Of a stretch of DNA of 43,454 nt, positions 17,025 through 26,278 are shown piece by piece. The DNA lies in NCBI GenBank assembly GCA_022568195.1, contig JADFFS010000011.1, positions 1 to 43,454 of the forward strand. Reading direction: 5' to 3'. This DNA is from Chloroflexota bacterium (lineage in GTDB: Bacteria; Chloroflexota; Dehalococcoidia; Lucifugimonadales; UBA3495). The translations under genes and the position numbers were made by a program. Numbering within the stretch: the stretch's first letter is position 1; each line of letters begins with the position of its first letter. The notes under the pieces were generated by a model. That model had not been told where the DNA came from. It made no database searches and saw only the letters and a list, made by a program, of their open reading frames with translations.

Positions 17025-17060
17025 AAGGCCAGCCAACGTCAGCAAATGGGATAAGAGAAG

Positions 17061-17372
17061 ATGGTAACCAGACAAAAAGTTAGGATAGTCCTCAAGGCAT
17101 TCGACCATAAGATGCTAGATCTGTCCGCCGGGCAGATAGTGGAGACGGTGGAACGGGCCGGCGCTAGAGTTGCCGGGCCGGTACCGCTACCCACTCACAT
17201 TCGCCGGTTTTGCGTGATCCGGAGTCCCCACGTGGACAAGGACTCCCGGGAGCACTTTGAGATTCGCACCCACAAGCGGCTCATCGACATCCTTGAGCCC
17301 ACCTCCAAGACCATAGACTCCCTGACCCGGCTCAACCTGCCGGCGGGCGTGGATATTTCGATCAAACTCTAA
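17061..17372 (+). CDS. rpsJ: 30S ribosomal protein S10 (NusE)
   Basis: S10 (103 residues) belongs to the 30S head and also serves as NusE in antitermination. It has the signature [15 protein letters not shown] in the variant [15 protein letters not shown], the [19 protein letters not shown] loop and the end [11 protein letters not shown]. It starts the S10 operon section with GGATAAGAGAAG before the ATG, 36 nt after fusA. Confidence 0.97.
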   Translation: MVTRQKVRIVLKAFDHKMLDLSAGQIVETVERAGARVAGPVPLPTHIRRFCVIRSPHVDKDSREHFEIRTHKRLIDILEPTSKTIDSLTRLNLPAGVDISIKL

Positions 17373-17389
17373 AGGTAACGATTGGGATC

Positions 17390-18034
17390 ATGCTCCAAGG
17401 TTTTTTAGGTAGAAAAATTGGAATGACTCAGGTGTTCCGGGACGACGGGCGGGTAGTGCCTGTTACCATTATTGAAGCCGGGCCGTGCCTCGTTACCCAA
17501 ATCAAGACCACCGAAACCGATGGTTACGAGGCGGTGCAGTTGGGCTTTCTGGAGGCGAAGAAACCCAACAAACCGATGCGGGGCCACATGAGAAGCGGGC
17601 AGGTCTCGCGCTATCTGCGTGAGGTCAAGGCCGACGATGTAAACGAGTTCCGCGTTGGACAAAGCATCAGTGTCGATATTTTTGAGCCTGGTGACCGGGT
17701 TGACCTGATCGGCCGCTCCAAGGGGCGAGGATTCGCCGGGGTAATGAAGCGCCACGGGTTCCACGGCGGCCCCCGCACCCACGGCCAGTCGGACCGTGCC
17801 CGCGCCCCGGGCTCCATTGGCGGCGGCACCACCCCCGGCAGGGTGTACAAGGGCATGAAAATGGCCGGCCACATGGGGGACCGTCGCATAACCGCCAAGG
17901 GGCTAGAGGTGATTCGGGTGGACCCGGAACGCAACCTTCTGATGGTGAAAGGCGGGGTTCCCGGCGCGACCAACGGGCTGTTGCAGATCCGCCGCGCCCC
18001 AAGGCACAGGCTGGCAACGGCTAGGAATCAGTAG
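17390..18034 (+). CDS. rplC: 50S ribosomal protein L3
   Basis: L3 (214 residues) binds the 3' end of 23S rRNA and initiates 50S assembly. It begins [16 protein letters not shown] and has the central loop [19 protein letters not shown] and [20 protein letters not shown], which reaches the peptidyl-transferase centre. Its last codons and stop lie in a 10-bp tandem duplication that also carries the rplD ribosome-binding site. Confidence 0.97.
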   Translation: MLQGFLGRKIGMTQVFRDDGRVVPVTIIEAGPCLVTQIKTTETDGYEAVQLGFLEAKKPNKPMRGHMRSGQVSRYLREVKADDVNEFRVGQSISVDIFEPGDRVDLIGRSKGRGFAGVMKRHGFHGGPRTHGQSDRARAPGSIGGGTTPGRVYKGMKMAGHMGDRRITAKGLEVIRVDPERNLLMVKGGVPGATNGLLQIRRAPRHRLATARNQ

Positions 18035-18041
18035 GAATCAG
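18022..18041 (+). repeat. 10-bp tandem duplication at the rplC/rplD junction
   Basis: TAGGAATCAG occurs twice in perfect tandem (18022-18031 and 18032-18041). The second copy supplies the rplC stop codon TAG, and AGGAA just before the rplD ATG is the likely Shine-Dalgarno. Confidence 0.8.
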
Positions 18042-18854
18042 ATGGAAGTTCCGGTAAAAAACCAAAACGGAGAGACGGTGGAAACCGTCGATCTGGACGA
18101 TGCTGTGTTTTCCGTGCCGATGAACCATTCGCTGGTTCATCAGGCCTTGGTCATCTACCAGGCCAACAAGCGGCAAGGCACCCACGACACCAAGACCCGC
18201 GCCCAAGTGTCCGGAGGTGGGCGCAAGCCCTGGACTCAGAAGCACACCGGCCGCGCCCGCCAAGGGAGCATCCGTGCGCCCCAGTGGCGCCATGGCGGCG
18301 TTGTGTTTGGTCCCCACCCGCGGGATTATCGCATGGCCCTGCCCCGCCGAATGCGCCGCTACGCGTTGCGATGTGTTTTGTCCGACAAAGCCCGCAAGCA
18401 ACGGTTGATTTGCTTGGATACCATGGATCAGGTGGATGGCAAAACCAAGTCCATGGTGGACTTGCTGGCCAAGTTGGGGGTATCCGGGTCCACCTTGCTG
18501 GTTACCCTGGGGTCAGAAGAAAACGTGATACAGGCCGCCCACAACCTGAAAAAGGTGTGGACCATGCCCGTCAACCTGCTCAATGCGGAGAACCTCTTGA
18601 CCCGCGAGAACTTGATTATGACCCTGGAAGCGGCTCGTTGGGCCGAGCGGGTTCTATCGGTGGAGATACATCGCCGCCGGGACAAGGTTTTGGCCGGTGA
18701 AGCTGCTCCAACGCCCGCCGTAGAAGCCGGTCCAGCGGAGCCAGTTGAAGAAGAGGACCGAGCGGTCAACTCGGTCGAGCCGCCTGTCGAGCAAGCCGAA
18801 GCTTCCGCTGCCGAAGCTGCCAATGAGCCGGAAGAGACCAGTGGGGAAGCCTAG
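18042..18854 (+). CDS. rplD: 50S ribosomal protein L4 with acidic C-terminal tail
   Basis: L4 lines the exit tunnel and in some bacteria represses its own operon. Residues 1-210 show the normal fold, with the loop GTHDTKTRAQVSGGGRKPW and GRARQGSIRAPQWRHGG that reaches the tunnel. Typical L4 has about 205 residues, but this one has 270. The extra C-terminal 55-60 residues are Glu/Ala/Pro/Val-rich and probably disordered. The start ATG follows the duplicated AGGAA. rplW begins directly after its stop codon. Confidence 0.95.
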   Translation: MEVPVKNQNGETVETVDLDDAVFSVPMNHSLVHQALVIYQANKRQGTHDTKTRAQVSGGGRKPWTQKHTGRARQGSIRAPQWRHGGVVFGPHPRDYRMALPRRMRRYALRCVLSDKARKQRLICLDTMDQVDGKTKSMVDLLAKLGVSGSTLLVTLGSEENVIQAAHNLKKVWTMPVNLLNAENLLTRENLIMTLEAARWAERVLSVEIHRRRDKVLAGEAAPTPAVEAGPAEPVEEEDRAVNSVEPPVEQAEASAAEAANEPEETSGEA

Positions 18855-19139
18855 ATGGACATCTACAGAGTCCTCGTGAAGCCGACCATCACCGAGAAAA
18901 GCACCATGTTGCAGGAATCGGGAAAGTACACCTTTCAAGTGGCGCTCAAAGCCAATAAAGTGGAAGTAAAGCAGGCCGTGGAAAAGGAGTTCAACGTTAC
19001 GGTGCTGGATGTCAACATCACCAAACTGCACGGCAAGCGCAAGCGTTACGGTCCCCGCACGTCCAAGCAACCGGACATCAAAAAAGCAGTGGTTACGTTG
19101 CAGCAAGGGGACCGGATCAACCTGATTGAAGGTCTGTAA
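18855..19139 (+). CDS. rplW: 50S ribosomal protein L23
   Basis: L23 (94 residues) sits at the tunnel exit and is the docking site for SRP and trigger factor. It has the usual VLVKPTITEKS, the KANKVEVKQAVEKEFNV helix and the basic loop KLHGKRKRYG. It starts at the base after the rplD stop, so translation is probably coupled. Confidence 0.96.
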   Translation: MDIYRVLVKPTITEKSTMLQESGKYTFQVALKANKVEVKQAVEKEFNVTVLDVNITKLHGKRKRYGPRTSKQPDIKKAVVTLQQGDRINLIEGL

Positions 19140-19157
19140 CAGCTAAGGACGCCGACT

Positions 19158-19991
19158 ATGCCCTTGAAGAACTTGAGGCCCATGACACCGGGTACCCGCA
19201 ATGCGGTGCGTCCTTCCTTTGAGGAGATTACTCGGAGCAAACCCGAGAGGTCGCTGCTGTCCCGTCAGGCAAAACACGCCGGGAGGAACAATCAGGGGCG
19301 GGTAACCAGCCGCCACCGCGGCGGAGGCTCCCGGCAAATGTACAGGAAAATCGACTTCAAGAGGGTGAAGGACCAGGTTCCCGGCAGAGTCGCTTCCATC
19401 GAGTATGATCCGAACCGTACCACCCGTATCGCCCTGATCTACTACGTCGACGGAGAAAAAAGCTACATCTTGGCCCCCTTGGGGCTGGGGGTGGGTGACT
19501 GGATTGAGTCCGGTCCCCAGGCCGAGATTCACCCCGGCAACTGCCTCCCCTTGCGGTCGATACCTACCGGCACCGTGGTTCACAACGTGGAATTGACGCC
19601 CCAACGTGGAGGGCAACTGGCCCGCAGCGCCGGGTCCAGTGCTCAGGTGCTGTCCAGGGAAGGCGAGTATGTGTTGGTCCGTTTGCCTTCTGGGGAGATG
19701 CGCCGAATCCTGCTTAACTGCCGGGCTACCGTGGGGCAGCTTTCCAACCCGGACCACAAGAACGAGAGTCTGGGTAAAGCAGGGGCCAGCCGCCACCTGG
19801 GGCGCCGTCCTCAAGTACGTGGCGTGGCGATGAACCCGGTGGACCACCCCCACGGCGGAGGCGAAGGACGTTCCCCCATCGGGATGCCCGGGCCCAAGTC
19901 TCCCTGGGGTCAGCCCACGTTGGGCCACAAAACCAGGCAAGTTAATAAAGCCTCCAGCAAGTTCATAATGCGCAGGGGCAGGAGACGCTAG
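19158..19991 (+). CDS. rplB: 50S ribosomal protein L2
   Basis: L2 (277 residues) is required for subunit association and peptidyl-transferase activity. The C-terminal signature [17 protein letters not shown] contains the essential histidine. The N-terminal R-x-x-T-P-G-T-R element and [20 protein letters not shown] are normal. It ends 1 nt before rpsS. Confidence 0.97.
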   Translation: MPLKNLRPMTPGTRNAVRPSFEEITRSKPERSLLSRQAKHAGRNNQGRVTSRHRGGGSRQMYRKIDFKRVKDQVPGRVASIEYDPNRTTRIALIYYVDGEKSYILAPLGLGVGDWIESGPQAEIHPGNCLPLRSIPTGTVVHNVELTPQRGGQLARSAGSSAQVLSREGEYVLVRLPSGEMRRILLNCRATVGQLSNPDHKNESLGKAGASRHLGRRPQVRGVAMNPVDHPHGGGEGRSPIGMPGPKSPWGQPTLGHKTRQVNKASSKFIMRRGRRR

Positions 19992-19992
19992 C

Positions 19993-20277
19993 ATGTCCCG
20001 CTCGGTGAAAAAAGGGCCCTACGTCCATCCCAAGCTCATGAAGAAAGTTGAGGCGGTGCAGCGCTCCGGGACCAAGACGGTCATCCGCACTTGGTCGCGA
20101 GCATCAATGATCATGCCGGAGATGGTAGGTTTGACCATAGGAGTCCACGACGGCCGGCGTCACGTGCCGGTGTTTATAACCGAGAACATGGTGGGGCACC
20201 GGCTGGGTGAGTTTTCCCCCACGCGAGTCCACCGGGGCCACGTTTCCCGGTCCGAGCGCTCCAGTAGGGTGAGGTAA
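19993..20277 (+). CDS. rpsS: 30S ribosomal protein S19
   Basis: S19 (94 residues) forms part of the 30S head and contacts S13 and the A-site tRNA region. [17 protein letters not shown] opens it, and the core [20 protein letters not shown] and the [12 protein letters not shown] signature follow. Only one base separates it from rplB. Confidence 0.96.
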   Translation: MSRSVKKGPYVHPKLMKKVEAVQRSGTKTVIRTWSRASMIMPEMVGLTIGVHDGRRHVPVFITENMVGHRLGEFSPTRVHRGHVSRSERSSRVR

Positions 20278-20281
20278 CCGA

Positions 20282-20629
20282 GTGCCACCTGTACGCGCCA
20301 TGGCAAAGCAGATTGGGGCTTCTCAGAAGCGGTTGAAGCCGATCCTTGACCTGGTCAGGGGTAACCGCGTTGACGACGCGCTGAACACACTGAGCTTGCT
20401 GCCGTCGCCCTGGGCCAAGGTCGTGGCGAAAGTGGTGCAGTCGGCTGCGGCCAACGCGGAAAACAACATGCTGATGGACCGGGACGCGTTGCGCATCGTC
20501 CGAATAAGCGCCGACCAAGCCAAGCCGCTGAAGCGATTTCGGCCCAGAGCCCGAGGGCGCATAGGCCGGATCATCAAGCGCTCCAGCCACATCATAGTGG
20601 TCGTCGACGAAGAAGGAGAGGAGCTGTAG
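20282..20629 (+). CDS. rplV: 50S ribosomal protein L22
   Basis: L22 (115 residues) helps form the narrow part of the exit tunnel with L4. It shows the helix SQKRLKPILDLVRGNRVDDAL, the K-V-V-x-S-A-x-A-N-A-E motif and the beta-hairpin loop KRFRPRARGRIGRIIKRSSH. The GTG at 20282 lies 4 nt after rpsS with GAGG just upstream. An ATG at 20300 is an alternative that would shorten it by 6 residues. Confidence 0.95.
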   Translation: MPPVRAMAKQIGASQKRLKPILDLVRGNRVDDALNTLSLLPSPWAKVVAKVVQSAAANAENNMLMDRDALRIVRISADQAKPLKRFRPRARGRIGRIIKRSSHIIVVVDEEGEEL

Positions 20630-20632
20630 CTC

Positions 20633-21376
20633 ATGGGACAAAAAACCCACCCCTATGGGTTTAGGTTGGGCATCATCAAGGACTGGAAAGCCCATTGGTT
20701 TGCCCCCAACGCCAACGCCTACCGCACGCTGGTCCTGGAAGATCTGCGCCTACGAGAGCGCATCCGCAAGGAATACCAGAATTTCTCCGACGCCGGCATC
20801 GCCCGGGTGGAGATCGACCGCGGCGCTCAGGACAGCGTAATCAACATACACTCCGCCCGCCCAGGAATTTTGATTGGCCGGGATGGGGAACGGGTCAAGA
20901 ACCTTCGCACCAAGCTGGAGGCTATCACAGGGCGGCGGATACAGCTGAACATCATTGAAATAGAGCAACCGGAAATCAATGCCTACTTGGTGGGCCGAAA
21001 CATCGCGGACCAACTGGAACGCCGGGTAGCATACCGGCGCGCCATGCGTCAGGCGGCCCAACGGGCCATGCAGGGTGGAGCTCAGGGAATAAAGATCATC
21101 GTCAAGGGACGGATCTCTGGGTCGGAAATTGCCCGAGTGGAAAAGCTCATGTTGGGGCGGGTCCCCTTGCATACCCTCCGAGCCGACATTGACTACGATT
21201 TGGCCGAGGCCCACACCACCATGGGCCAGGTTGGAGTCAAGGTTTGGGTTTACCACGGGGATATTTTGCCTCCACCACCCGAAGAAGTAGAGGAGTTGGA
21301 GGAGATCGAGGTTACCGTTCAGGCGGAAGATCCCGACGAGATGATGGACTTGCAAGACATGAACGGTCGGGCATAG
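20633..21376 (+). CDS. rpsC: 30S ribosomal protein S3
   Basis: S3 (247 residues) lies at the mRNA entry site. The N-terminal part (MGQKTHPYGFRLGI) is followed by a KH domain with ARPGILIGRDGERV and the C-terminal domain GRISGSEIAR and PLHTLRADIDY. After GVKVWVYHGDI comes an extra acidic tail (PEEVEELEEIEV and onwards, about 35 residues), longer than in Escherichia coli. Confidence 0.96.
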   Translation: MGQKTHPYGFRLGIIKDWKAHWFAPNANAYRTLVLEDLRLRERIRKEYQNFSDAGIARVEIDRGAQDSVINIHSARPGILIGRDGERVKNLRTKLEAITGRRIQLNIIEIEQPEINAYLVGRNIADQLERRVAYRRAMRQAAQRAMQGGAQGIKIIVKGRISGSEIARVEKLMLGRVPLHTLRADIDYDLAEAHTTMGQVGVKVWVYHGDILPPPPEEVEELEEIEVTVQAEDPDEMMDLQDMNGRA

Positions 21377-21385
21377 GAGCGAGCG

Positions 21386-21823
21386 ATGCTGCAGCCCAAA
21401 CGATCTAAATTCCGCAAGTCCTTCCGGGGCCGCCGCAAAGGTGTGGCAACCACGGCCAACCAGCTCGACTATGGCGAGTTCGGGCTCAAAGCGCTGGCCG
21501 CCGATTGGATCACAGCGCGCCAGATCGAAGCGGCGCGCATCGCGGTTACCCGCCATTTGAAGAGGGGCGGTCAAGTCTGGGTTCGCCTCTTTCCTGATAA
21601 GTCGGTCACCAAAAAGCCCGCCGAGGTGCGTATGGGCGGGGGCAAGGCCGCCGTGGACCACTGGGTCGCTGTGGTCAAGCCCGGCCGCATCATGTTCGAA
21701 GTAGCAGGGGTTCCCCAGCAAGAGGCCATGCAAGCCTTGAAGTTGGCAGCTCACAAGCTGCCCATACCCACCAGGACGGTGGTGCGGGACCGAATGGGGG
21801 CCGCCGCCGGCCGTGGCGTCTAG
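21386..21823 (+). CDS. rplP: 50S ribosomal protein L16
   Basis: L16 (145 residues) helps position tRNA at the A and P sites. [16 protein letters not shown] and [21 protein letters not shown] are standard, as are [20 protein letters not shown] and the end of the core ([14 protein letters not shown]). It lies between rpsC and rpmC in the canonical order. Confidence 0.97.
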   Translation: MLQPKRSKFRKSFRGRRKGVATTANQLDYGEFGLKALAADWITARQIEAARIAVTRHLKRGGQVWVRLFPDKSVTKKPAEVRMGGGKAAVDHWVAVVKPGRIMFEVAGVPQQEAMQALKLAAHKLPIPTRTVVRDRMGAAAGRGV

Positions 21824-21834
21824 GCACAAGCGAT

Positions 21835-22032
21835 ATGCAGATACGCGATATCAGAGTTCTCAGCGACGAGCTGCTCCAAGAAGAGTTGGACAAGACCAGA
21901 CGGGAGCTAATGAACCTCCGGTTCCGGGCCGCCACCAATCAACTACCGAATTTTAACTTGCCGCGCAGTGTGAAAAAGACCATCGCCCGGCTACGCACGG
22001 TCATCCGGGAAAGGGAGTTGTTGCAAGGTTAA
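21835..22032 (+). CDS. rpmC: 50S ribosomal protein L29
   Basis: L29 (65 residues) is a two-helix protein next to L23 at the tunnel exit. The pattern L-x-x-E-L-D-K-T-R-R-E-L-M-N-L-R-F and the second helix VKKTIARLRTVIRERELLQ are typical. It is 2 nt from rpsQ. Confidence 0.95.
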   Translation: MQIRDIRVLSDELLQEELDKTRRELMNLRFRAATNQLPNFNLPRSVKKTIARLRTVIRERELLQG

Positions 22033-22034
22033 GC

Positions 22035-22481
22035 ATGGCCAAATCGATGCGAAAAGTCCGCACGGGATCCGTCGTGGGCTCCAAAATGGACAAAACTGCG
22101 GTGGTCGAGATGGTTTGGAAGCAGCGCAACCGTCTCTACCGTAAACAGGTGCGCCGGGTGGCGCGCTTCAAGGTTCACGATCCTTTGAACCAGTGCCAGC
22201 TGGGCGATGTGGTGCGAATCGAGGAAACTCGCCCCATCTCCAAAACCAAGCACTGGCGGTTGATGGAGATTCTGGAACGCCGCCAGGTGGCCGAAGTTCG
22301 CCCCATCGAACTGGAAAGCGACGCCGAAACCGCGCCTGAAGTATTAGAGCCGCTAGCCACGTCGGAAGAACCCGAAGAAGCGGATGAAGAGGAACTCTCC
22401 GAGTCCGAGGAACCGGAAGAAGACCAGCCTGCGGATGAACCGGAGGACGGGAACGCCGGCGAAGAGGAAACGGAAGCATGA
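22035..22481 (+). CDS. rpsQ: 30S ribosomal protein S17 with acidic C-terminal tail
   Basis: S17 is an early-binding OB-fold protein of the 30S body. Residues 5-85 show [38 protein letters not shown] in part, and [17 protein letters not shown]. Normal S17 has about 85 residues, but this one has 148. The extra 60 are almost entirely Glu, Asp, Pro, Ala and Ser. Its stop overlaps the rplN start (ATGA), indicating coupling. Confidence 0.95.
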   Translation: MAKSMRKVRTGSVVGSKMDKTAVVEMVWKQRNRLYRKQVRRVARFKVHDPLNQCQLGDVVRIEETRPISKTKHWRLMEILERRQVAEVRPIELESDAETAPEVLEPLATSEEPEEADEEELSESEEPEEDQPADEPEDGNAGEEETEA

Positions 22482-22846
22482 TTCAGACCTATACGCGGCT
22501 CAACGTGGCGGACAACAGCGGGGCCAAGGTTATCCGCCTGATCAACGTCCCCGGAAGCAGCAAGCGCAAGTTCGCCAGCCTGGGCGATGTGGTTGTTTGC
22601 AATGTTCGCGAGGCGGCTCCCAATTCCCCGGTACGCAAGGGGGAAGTGGTCCGAGCCGTGGTCATACGTCAGGCCCAGACTTACCGCAGGCCCGACGGGA
22701 CCTACATCAAGTTTGACGACAATGCCGCTGTGTTGATTCTAGAGAACCGGCTGCCGCGAGGCACGCGGATATTCGGCCCGGTGGCCCGGGAACTCCGCGA
22801 CCGGGGGTTCATGCGCATCATTTCCCTAGCTTCGGAGGTGGTATAA
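22478..22846 (+). CDS. rplN: 50S ribosomal protein L14
   Basis: L14 (122 residues) lies at the subunit interface. [31 protein letters not shown] and [20 protein letters not shown] are signature blocks. It overlaps rpsQ by 4 nt and rplX by 1 nt. Confidence 0.97.
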   Translation: MIQTYTRLNVADNSGAKVIRLINVPGSSKRKFASLGDVVVCNVREAAPNSPVRKGEVVRAVVIRQAQTYRRPDGTYIKFDDNAAVLILENRLPRGTRIFGPVARELRDRGFMRIISLASEVV

Positions 22847-23166
22847 TGCGCATTCGAAGCGGCGATACGGTGTTGGTCATTGCCGGCAAGGAAAAGGGCA
22901 AGACCGGCCGGGTAGACCGCCAGGTAGCCCACGGTACCCGGGTGGTGGTTGAAGGGGTCAACATGGTAACCCGCCACGTACGTGCGCGCCCCGGCGTCAG
23001 GCAATCGGGTCGCATTCAGATGGAAGCGCCGATCCATATCTCCAACGTCGTATTAATTTGCAACAAGTGCAACACGCCCATGAAGCCCGGGGTTGTTTTC
23101 CTGGAAACTGGCAAAAAGGTTCGGAGCTGTCCCATGTGTCAGGAAGTGATTGACGATGCCCGATGA
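22846..23166 (+). CDS. rplX: 50S ribosomal protein L24
   Basis: L24 (106 residues) is an assembly initiator. The KOW motif is GDTVLVIAGKEKGKTG near the N-terminus. The C-terminal half has two C-x-x-C pairs (CNKC and CPMC), a zinc-ribbon-like feature found in many L24 proteins. It overlaps rplE by 11 nt. Confidence 0.96.
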   Translation: MRIRSGDTVLVIAGKEKGKTGRVDRQVAHGTRVVVEGVNMVTRHVRARPGVRQSGRIQMEAPIHISNVVLICNKCNTPMKPGVVFLETGKKVRSCPMCQEVIDDAR

Positions 23167-24004
23167 TGAGCAGTCCCTAGACCAACCCGAGGCCCAGGCC
23201 CAAGACCAGCCCGAGGCCCAGGCCGAGGAACCTGCTGAGACTCCGGCTGGGGATCAGCCGGAAGGCGAGGCTCCAGAGCAGGCCGAAGGTCAGGCTGAAG
23301 AGCAGCCGGCGGCAGCGCGCCCCAGACGGCGGTCGACAAGGACAGGAACAGAGACATCGACCCGGCCCCGAACCCGGCGCCGGGCGGCCACTGCGGAGGC
23401 GGAGCCCGAAGCAGAATCCACCGCAGCCGAGAAAGCACCATCCGAGGATGAGTCGCCTCCTCCCCGCTTGCGACAGATGTATCGGGAAGAGATCGTCCCC
23501 AGCTTAATGCGGGAGTTTGGGCTTTCCAATCCCATGCAAGTGCCCCGTATCCAGAAAATCGTGCTCAACATCGGCTTGGGTGAGGCGCTGACCAACGGCC
23601 GCGCCATGGAGAGCGCAACGCGGGATCTCGCTGCTATCTCCGGACAAAAACCCATAATCACCAGGGCCCGCAAGTCCATCGCCGGTTTCAAACTCCGAGA
23701 GGGCAATCCCATCGGCACCTGCGTCACCCTCAGGGGCGCGCGGATGTACCATTTTTTGGACCGCTTCATTAATATGTCCCTTCCCCGTATCCGGGACTTC
23801 AGGGGAATTCCCCGGAGGGGCTTCGACGGGAGGGGAAACTTCACTATGGGCATCCATGAGCAGATAATTTTCCCTGAAGTTGACTACAACCAGATCGATC
23901 GCATCCGTGGACTCCAGGTGACCATCGCCACCACCGCGCAGGATGACGCCATAGCGACCCGTCTCCTGGAGTTGTACGGCATGCCCTTCGTCCGCGAAGC
24001 CTGA
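23156..24004 (+). CDS. rplE: 50S ribosomal protein L5 with long N-terminal extension
   Basis: L5 binds 5S rRNA in the central protuberance. The conserved core starts near residue 103 (LRQMYREEIVPSLMREFG) and contains RIQKIVLNIGLGEA, ARKSIAGFKLREG and the final FPEVDYNQIDRIRGL. The normal protein has about 180 residues, but this one has 282. The first 100 residues are Gln/Glu/Ala/Pro-rich, with a repeated QPEAQA-type unit and then an Arg/Thr-rich patch. A TTG at 23150 is in frame, but the ATG at 23156 has AGGAAG at a proper 9-nt distance. Confidence 0.93.
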   Translation: MPDDEQSLDQPEAQAQDQPEAQAEEPAETPAGDQPEGEAPEQAEGQAEEQPAAARPRRRSTRTGTETSTRPRTRRRAATAEAEPEAESTAAEKAPSEDESPPPRLRQMYREEIVPSLMREFGLSNPMQVPRIQKIVLNIGLGEALTNGRAMESATRDLAAISGQKPIITRARKSIAGFKLREGNPIGTCVTLRGARMYHFLDRFINMSLPRIRDFRGIPRRGFDGRGNFTMGIHEQIIFPEVDYNQIDRIRGLQVTIATTAQDDAIATRLLELYGMPFVREA

Positions 24005-24013
24005 GGAGGCGTC

Positions 24014-24199
24014 TTGGCCAAGAGTTCAAAAATCCAGAAGTGGCTAAGGGAACCGAAGTACCCGGTTCGCTGGCACAGCCGGTGCAATCGATGTGGCCGC
24101 CCCAGGGCGTACATACGTTACTTTGGGATCTGCCGTATTTGCTTCCGGGAACTGGCTTTAGTCGGTAACCTTCCCGGCGTGCGCAAAGCCAGTTTGTAA
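24014..24199 (+). CDS. rpsN: 30S ribosomal protein S14, zinc type (type Z)
   Basis: This 61-residue protein is the short zinc-binding form of S14, needed for late 30S head assembly. The ligands are in [20 protein letters not shown] (C-x2-C ... C-x2-C), and the usual end [18 protein letters not shown](L) follows. It uses a TTG start at 24014 behind a strong GAGGAGG. Confidence 0.96.
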   Translation: MAKSSKIQKWLREPKYPVRWHSRCNRCGRPRAYIRYFGICRICFRELALVGNLPGVRKASL

Positions 24200-24220
24200 G
24201 GAATCGACAGGGGGTTAATC

Positions 24221-24619
24221 GTGCCTGTAACTGACCCAGTGGCGGACATGCTGACCAGGATTCGCAACGCCATTCAGGTGCACCATGAATCGGTGCTGGT
24301 GCCCAATTCCAAAATGAAGTTGGGCCTGGCCAAGATTTTGAAGGAAGAGGGCTACATTCGGGACTACGACATGCCACGGGGACATGCCCACCCTACCCTG
24401 CGCCTGCACTTGGCTTACCGGGAAAAGCGAGAGTCTGTCATCAGTGGGCTGAAACGAGTCAGCAAGCCCGGTTTGCGGGTGTACGTGGGCAGGGGAGAGA
24501 TCCCCCGGGTATATGGTGGCTTGGGCCTGGCCATCCTTTCCACATCCCGAGGGCTTATGGGGGGGCGGCAAGCCTGGCGCCAGGGCATCGGAGGGGAGCT
24601 GCTCTGTTATGTCTGGTAA
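24221..24619 (+). CDS. rpsH: 30S ribosomal protein S8
   Basis: S8 (132 residues) binds the central domain of 16S rRNA. The core begins [19 protein letters not shown], and the C-terminal signature is [20 protein letters not shown] then GELLCYVW. The start is a GTG at 24221. Its stop overlaps the beginning of rplF by 11 nt. Confidence 0.96.
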   Translation: MPVTDPVADMLTRIRNAIQVHHESVLVPNSKMKLGLAKILKEEGYIRDYDMPRGHAHPTLRLHLAYREKRESVISGLKRVSKPGLRVYVGRGEIPRVYGGLGLAILSTSRGLMGGRQAWRQGIGGELLCYVW

Positions 24620-25199
24620 TGAGACAGTCAAAGAAGACCGGCCCGTACGGACTCTTTCCCGTATCGGGCGCAGGCCTATTCCCATTCCTCATGGAGTGGA
24701 AGTGGAGATAAAAACCGGTGAGGTGACCGTCACCGGGCCGATGGGCACGCTAACTCAGAGGTACCATCCCGAGGTGCGGGTAGCCATTGAAGACGGCGCG
24801 GTGATAGTGGAGCGGCTATCCGAGCGTAAATTCCACCACGCGTTGCACGGACTGACGCGCAGTCTGATCGCCAATGCCGTTCAGGGTGTGACCGAAGGCT
24901 ACACCAAAACCCTGGAGTTGATGGGCGTGGGCTACCGGGTTCTGCAGGATGGCCCTGGCATCGTTCTTTCGGTGGGTTTCAGCCACACTGTAGGGATTTC
25001 TCCCCCGGAAGGGGTTACCATGGAAGTAGAGGGAAACAACCGGGTTCACGTACGGGGAATAGATAAGCAAAAAGTGGGCGCGTTGGCGGCCAAAGTACGC
25101 AAGGTGCGCCCCCCAAATGCCTACAAGGAAAAGGGCATAAAGTACCAAGGCGAGGTACTGCACTTCAAACCGGGTAAAGCGGCAGCCCGGAAAGCGTGA
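24609..25199 (+). CDS. rplF: 50S ribosomal protein L6
   Basis: L6 (196 residues) lies near the GTPase-associated centre. After a 15-residue charged leader come [18 protein letters not shown] and the two repeats, with [20 protein letters not shown] and [20 protein letters not shown]. The end [16 protein letters not shown] is typical. The frame is open from 24513, but the ATG at 24609, overlapping the rpsH stop, matches the family start. Confidence 0.95.
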   Translation: MSGNETVKEDRPVRTLSRIGRRPIPIPHGVEVEIKTGEVTVTGPMGTLTQRYHPEVRVAIEDGAVIVERLSERKFHHALHGLTRSLIANAVQGVTEGYTKTLELMGVGYRVLQDGPGIVLSVGFSHTVGISPPEGVTMEVEGNNRVHVRGIDKQKVGALAAKVRKVRPPNAYKEKGIKYQGEVLHFKPGKAAARKA

Positions 25200-25236
25200 C
25201 CTACGTGATTTCTAGGTAGTGCGAACATATCCACTA

Positions 25237-25260
25237 CGCTCCGCTTTTCTGAAGCGAGCG
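25237..25260 (+). other. Intergenic hairpin before rplR
   Basis: CGCT-C-CGCTT (25237-25246) and AAGCG-AGCG (25252-25260) form a 9-bp stem with one bulged C and a TTCTG loop. It lies in the 82-nt gap between rplF and rplR, the longest so far in the spc section. A related hairpin occurs at 33325-33345. Confidence 0.5.
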
Positions 25261-25281
25261 AGATGGGATGGGAATACCTGA

Positions 25282-25641
25282 ATGCCAAAAGACAAAAATG
25301 CGAGAAAATTGAGACTTGTCCGGCATGCCAGGGTCCGGTCAAAAGTGACCGGCACGCTGGAACGCCCCAGGCTGTGCGTTTTCCGCAGTCTTCGCCACAT
25401 CTATGCCCAGGTGATCGATGATACCCAAGGCCATACTCTGGTCGCTGCTTCCAGTCTGGAAGCCGGCGCTGGCGTGGCGAAACCCAAGGCGTCGGCCTCG
25501 GTTGCGGTGGGTACCTTGCTGGCGGAGCGAGCCCGGGCTCAAGGGATAGACCAGGTGGTTTTCGACCGGGGCGGATACAAATACCATGGCCGGGTGAAAG
25601 CCCTGGCCGAGGCCAGCCGGGAAGGCGGCCTCAAATTCTAA
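25282..25641 (+). CDS. rplR: 50S ribosomal protein L18
   Basis: L18 (119 residues) binds 5S rRNA with L5. It shows [37 protein letters not shown] and [20 protein letters not shown]. The length is normal and there is no extension. Confidence 0.96.
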   Translation: MPKDKNARKLRLVRHARVRSKVTGTLERPRLCVFRSLRHIYAQVIDDTQGHTLVAASSLEAGAGVAKPKASASVAVGTLLAERARAQGIDQVVFDRGGYKYHGRVKALAEASREGGLKF

Positions 25642-25691
25642 TGAACCTGGTGGAGATTAACTGACGTATAAAATGGGGAAGGAATAACGGT

Positions 25692-26246
25692 ATGGTTACC
25701 TTTCAGGATCGATCCCGGCCTTCTAGATTCCGCGAAGAAGACACCGGCGGAATGACCGAACGGGTGGTCTTTACCCGCCGTATCGCCAAGGTGGTGAAAG
25801 GCGGCAGGCGGCTCCGGTTCAACGCCCTGGTGGTTGTGGGAGATGGTGAGGGCAAGGTGGGCGCGGGTTTGGGCAAAGCTTTGGTGATACCCGATGCGGT
25901 GCGCAAGGGAAACGCCATCGCCCGCAGGAACATGATAGACATTCCTCTCCGGGGCAACACCATACCTCAGATGATTACCGTCAAAAAAGGCGCCACTATA
26001 GTGATTATCAAACCCGCCCGCGAAGGGACGGGAATTATCGCGGCGGGCGCTATGCGAGCCATGCTGGAGCTTGGCGGTGTGAAAGATGTGGTGGGCAAGA
26101 CCCTGGGTTCTCGTAACCCCATAAACATCGTCTATGCCACCATGGAGGCCCTGCGCCAGCTAAAAGACCCTGACGTGGAACGGGCGCGCCGGGCCGCCGC
26201 TGTCGCCCCGGCTGCCGGTGCCCGCCAGCCAATTAGAGAGTCCTAA
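25692..26246 (+). CDS. rpsE: 30S ribosomal protein S5
   Basis: S5 (184 residues) contributes to decoding fidelity and mRNA unwinding. The double-stranded-RNA-binding part is RVVFTRRIAKVVKGGRRLRF with VVVGDGEGKVG, followed by GTGIIAAGAMRAMLELGGV and a C-terminal helix. The ATG at 25692 has GGGGAAGGA upstream. A short N-terminal leader precedes the core. Confidence 0.96.
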   Translation: MVTFQDRSRPSRFREEDTGGMTERVVFTRRIAKVVKGGRRLRFNALVVVGDGEGKVGAGLGKALVIPDAVRKGNAIARRNMIDIPLRGNTIPQMITVKKGATIVIIKPAREGTGIIAAGAMRAMLELGGVKDVVGKTLGSRNPINIVYATMEALRQLKDPDVERARRAAAVAPAAGARQPIRES

Positions 26247-26278
26247 ATTCCGTTGATTCCCCTGACGAAGGTACGTGG

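Noticed and set aside
20750-21829. 359-codon minus-strand open frame across rpsC and rplP
   Set aside because: Antisense to two conserved ribosomal genes, no ribosome-binding site or domain.
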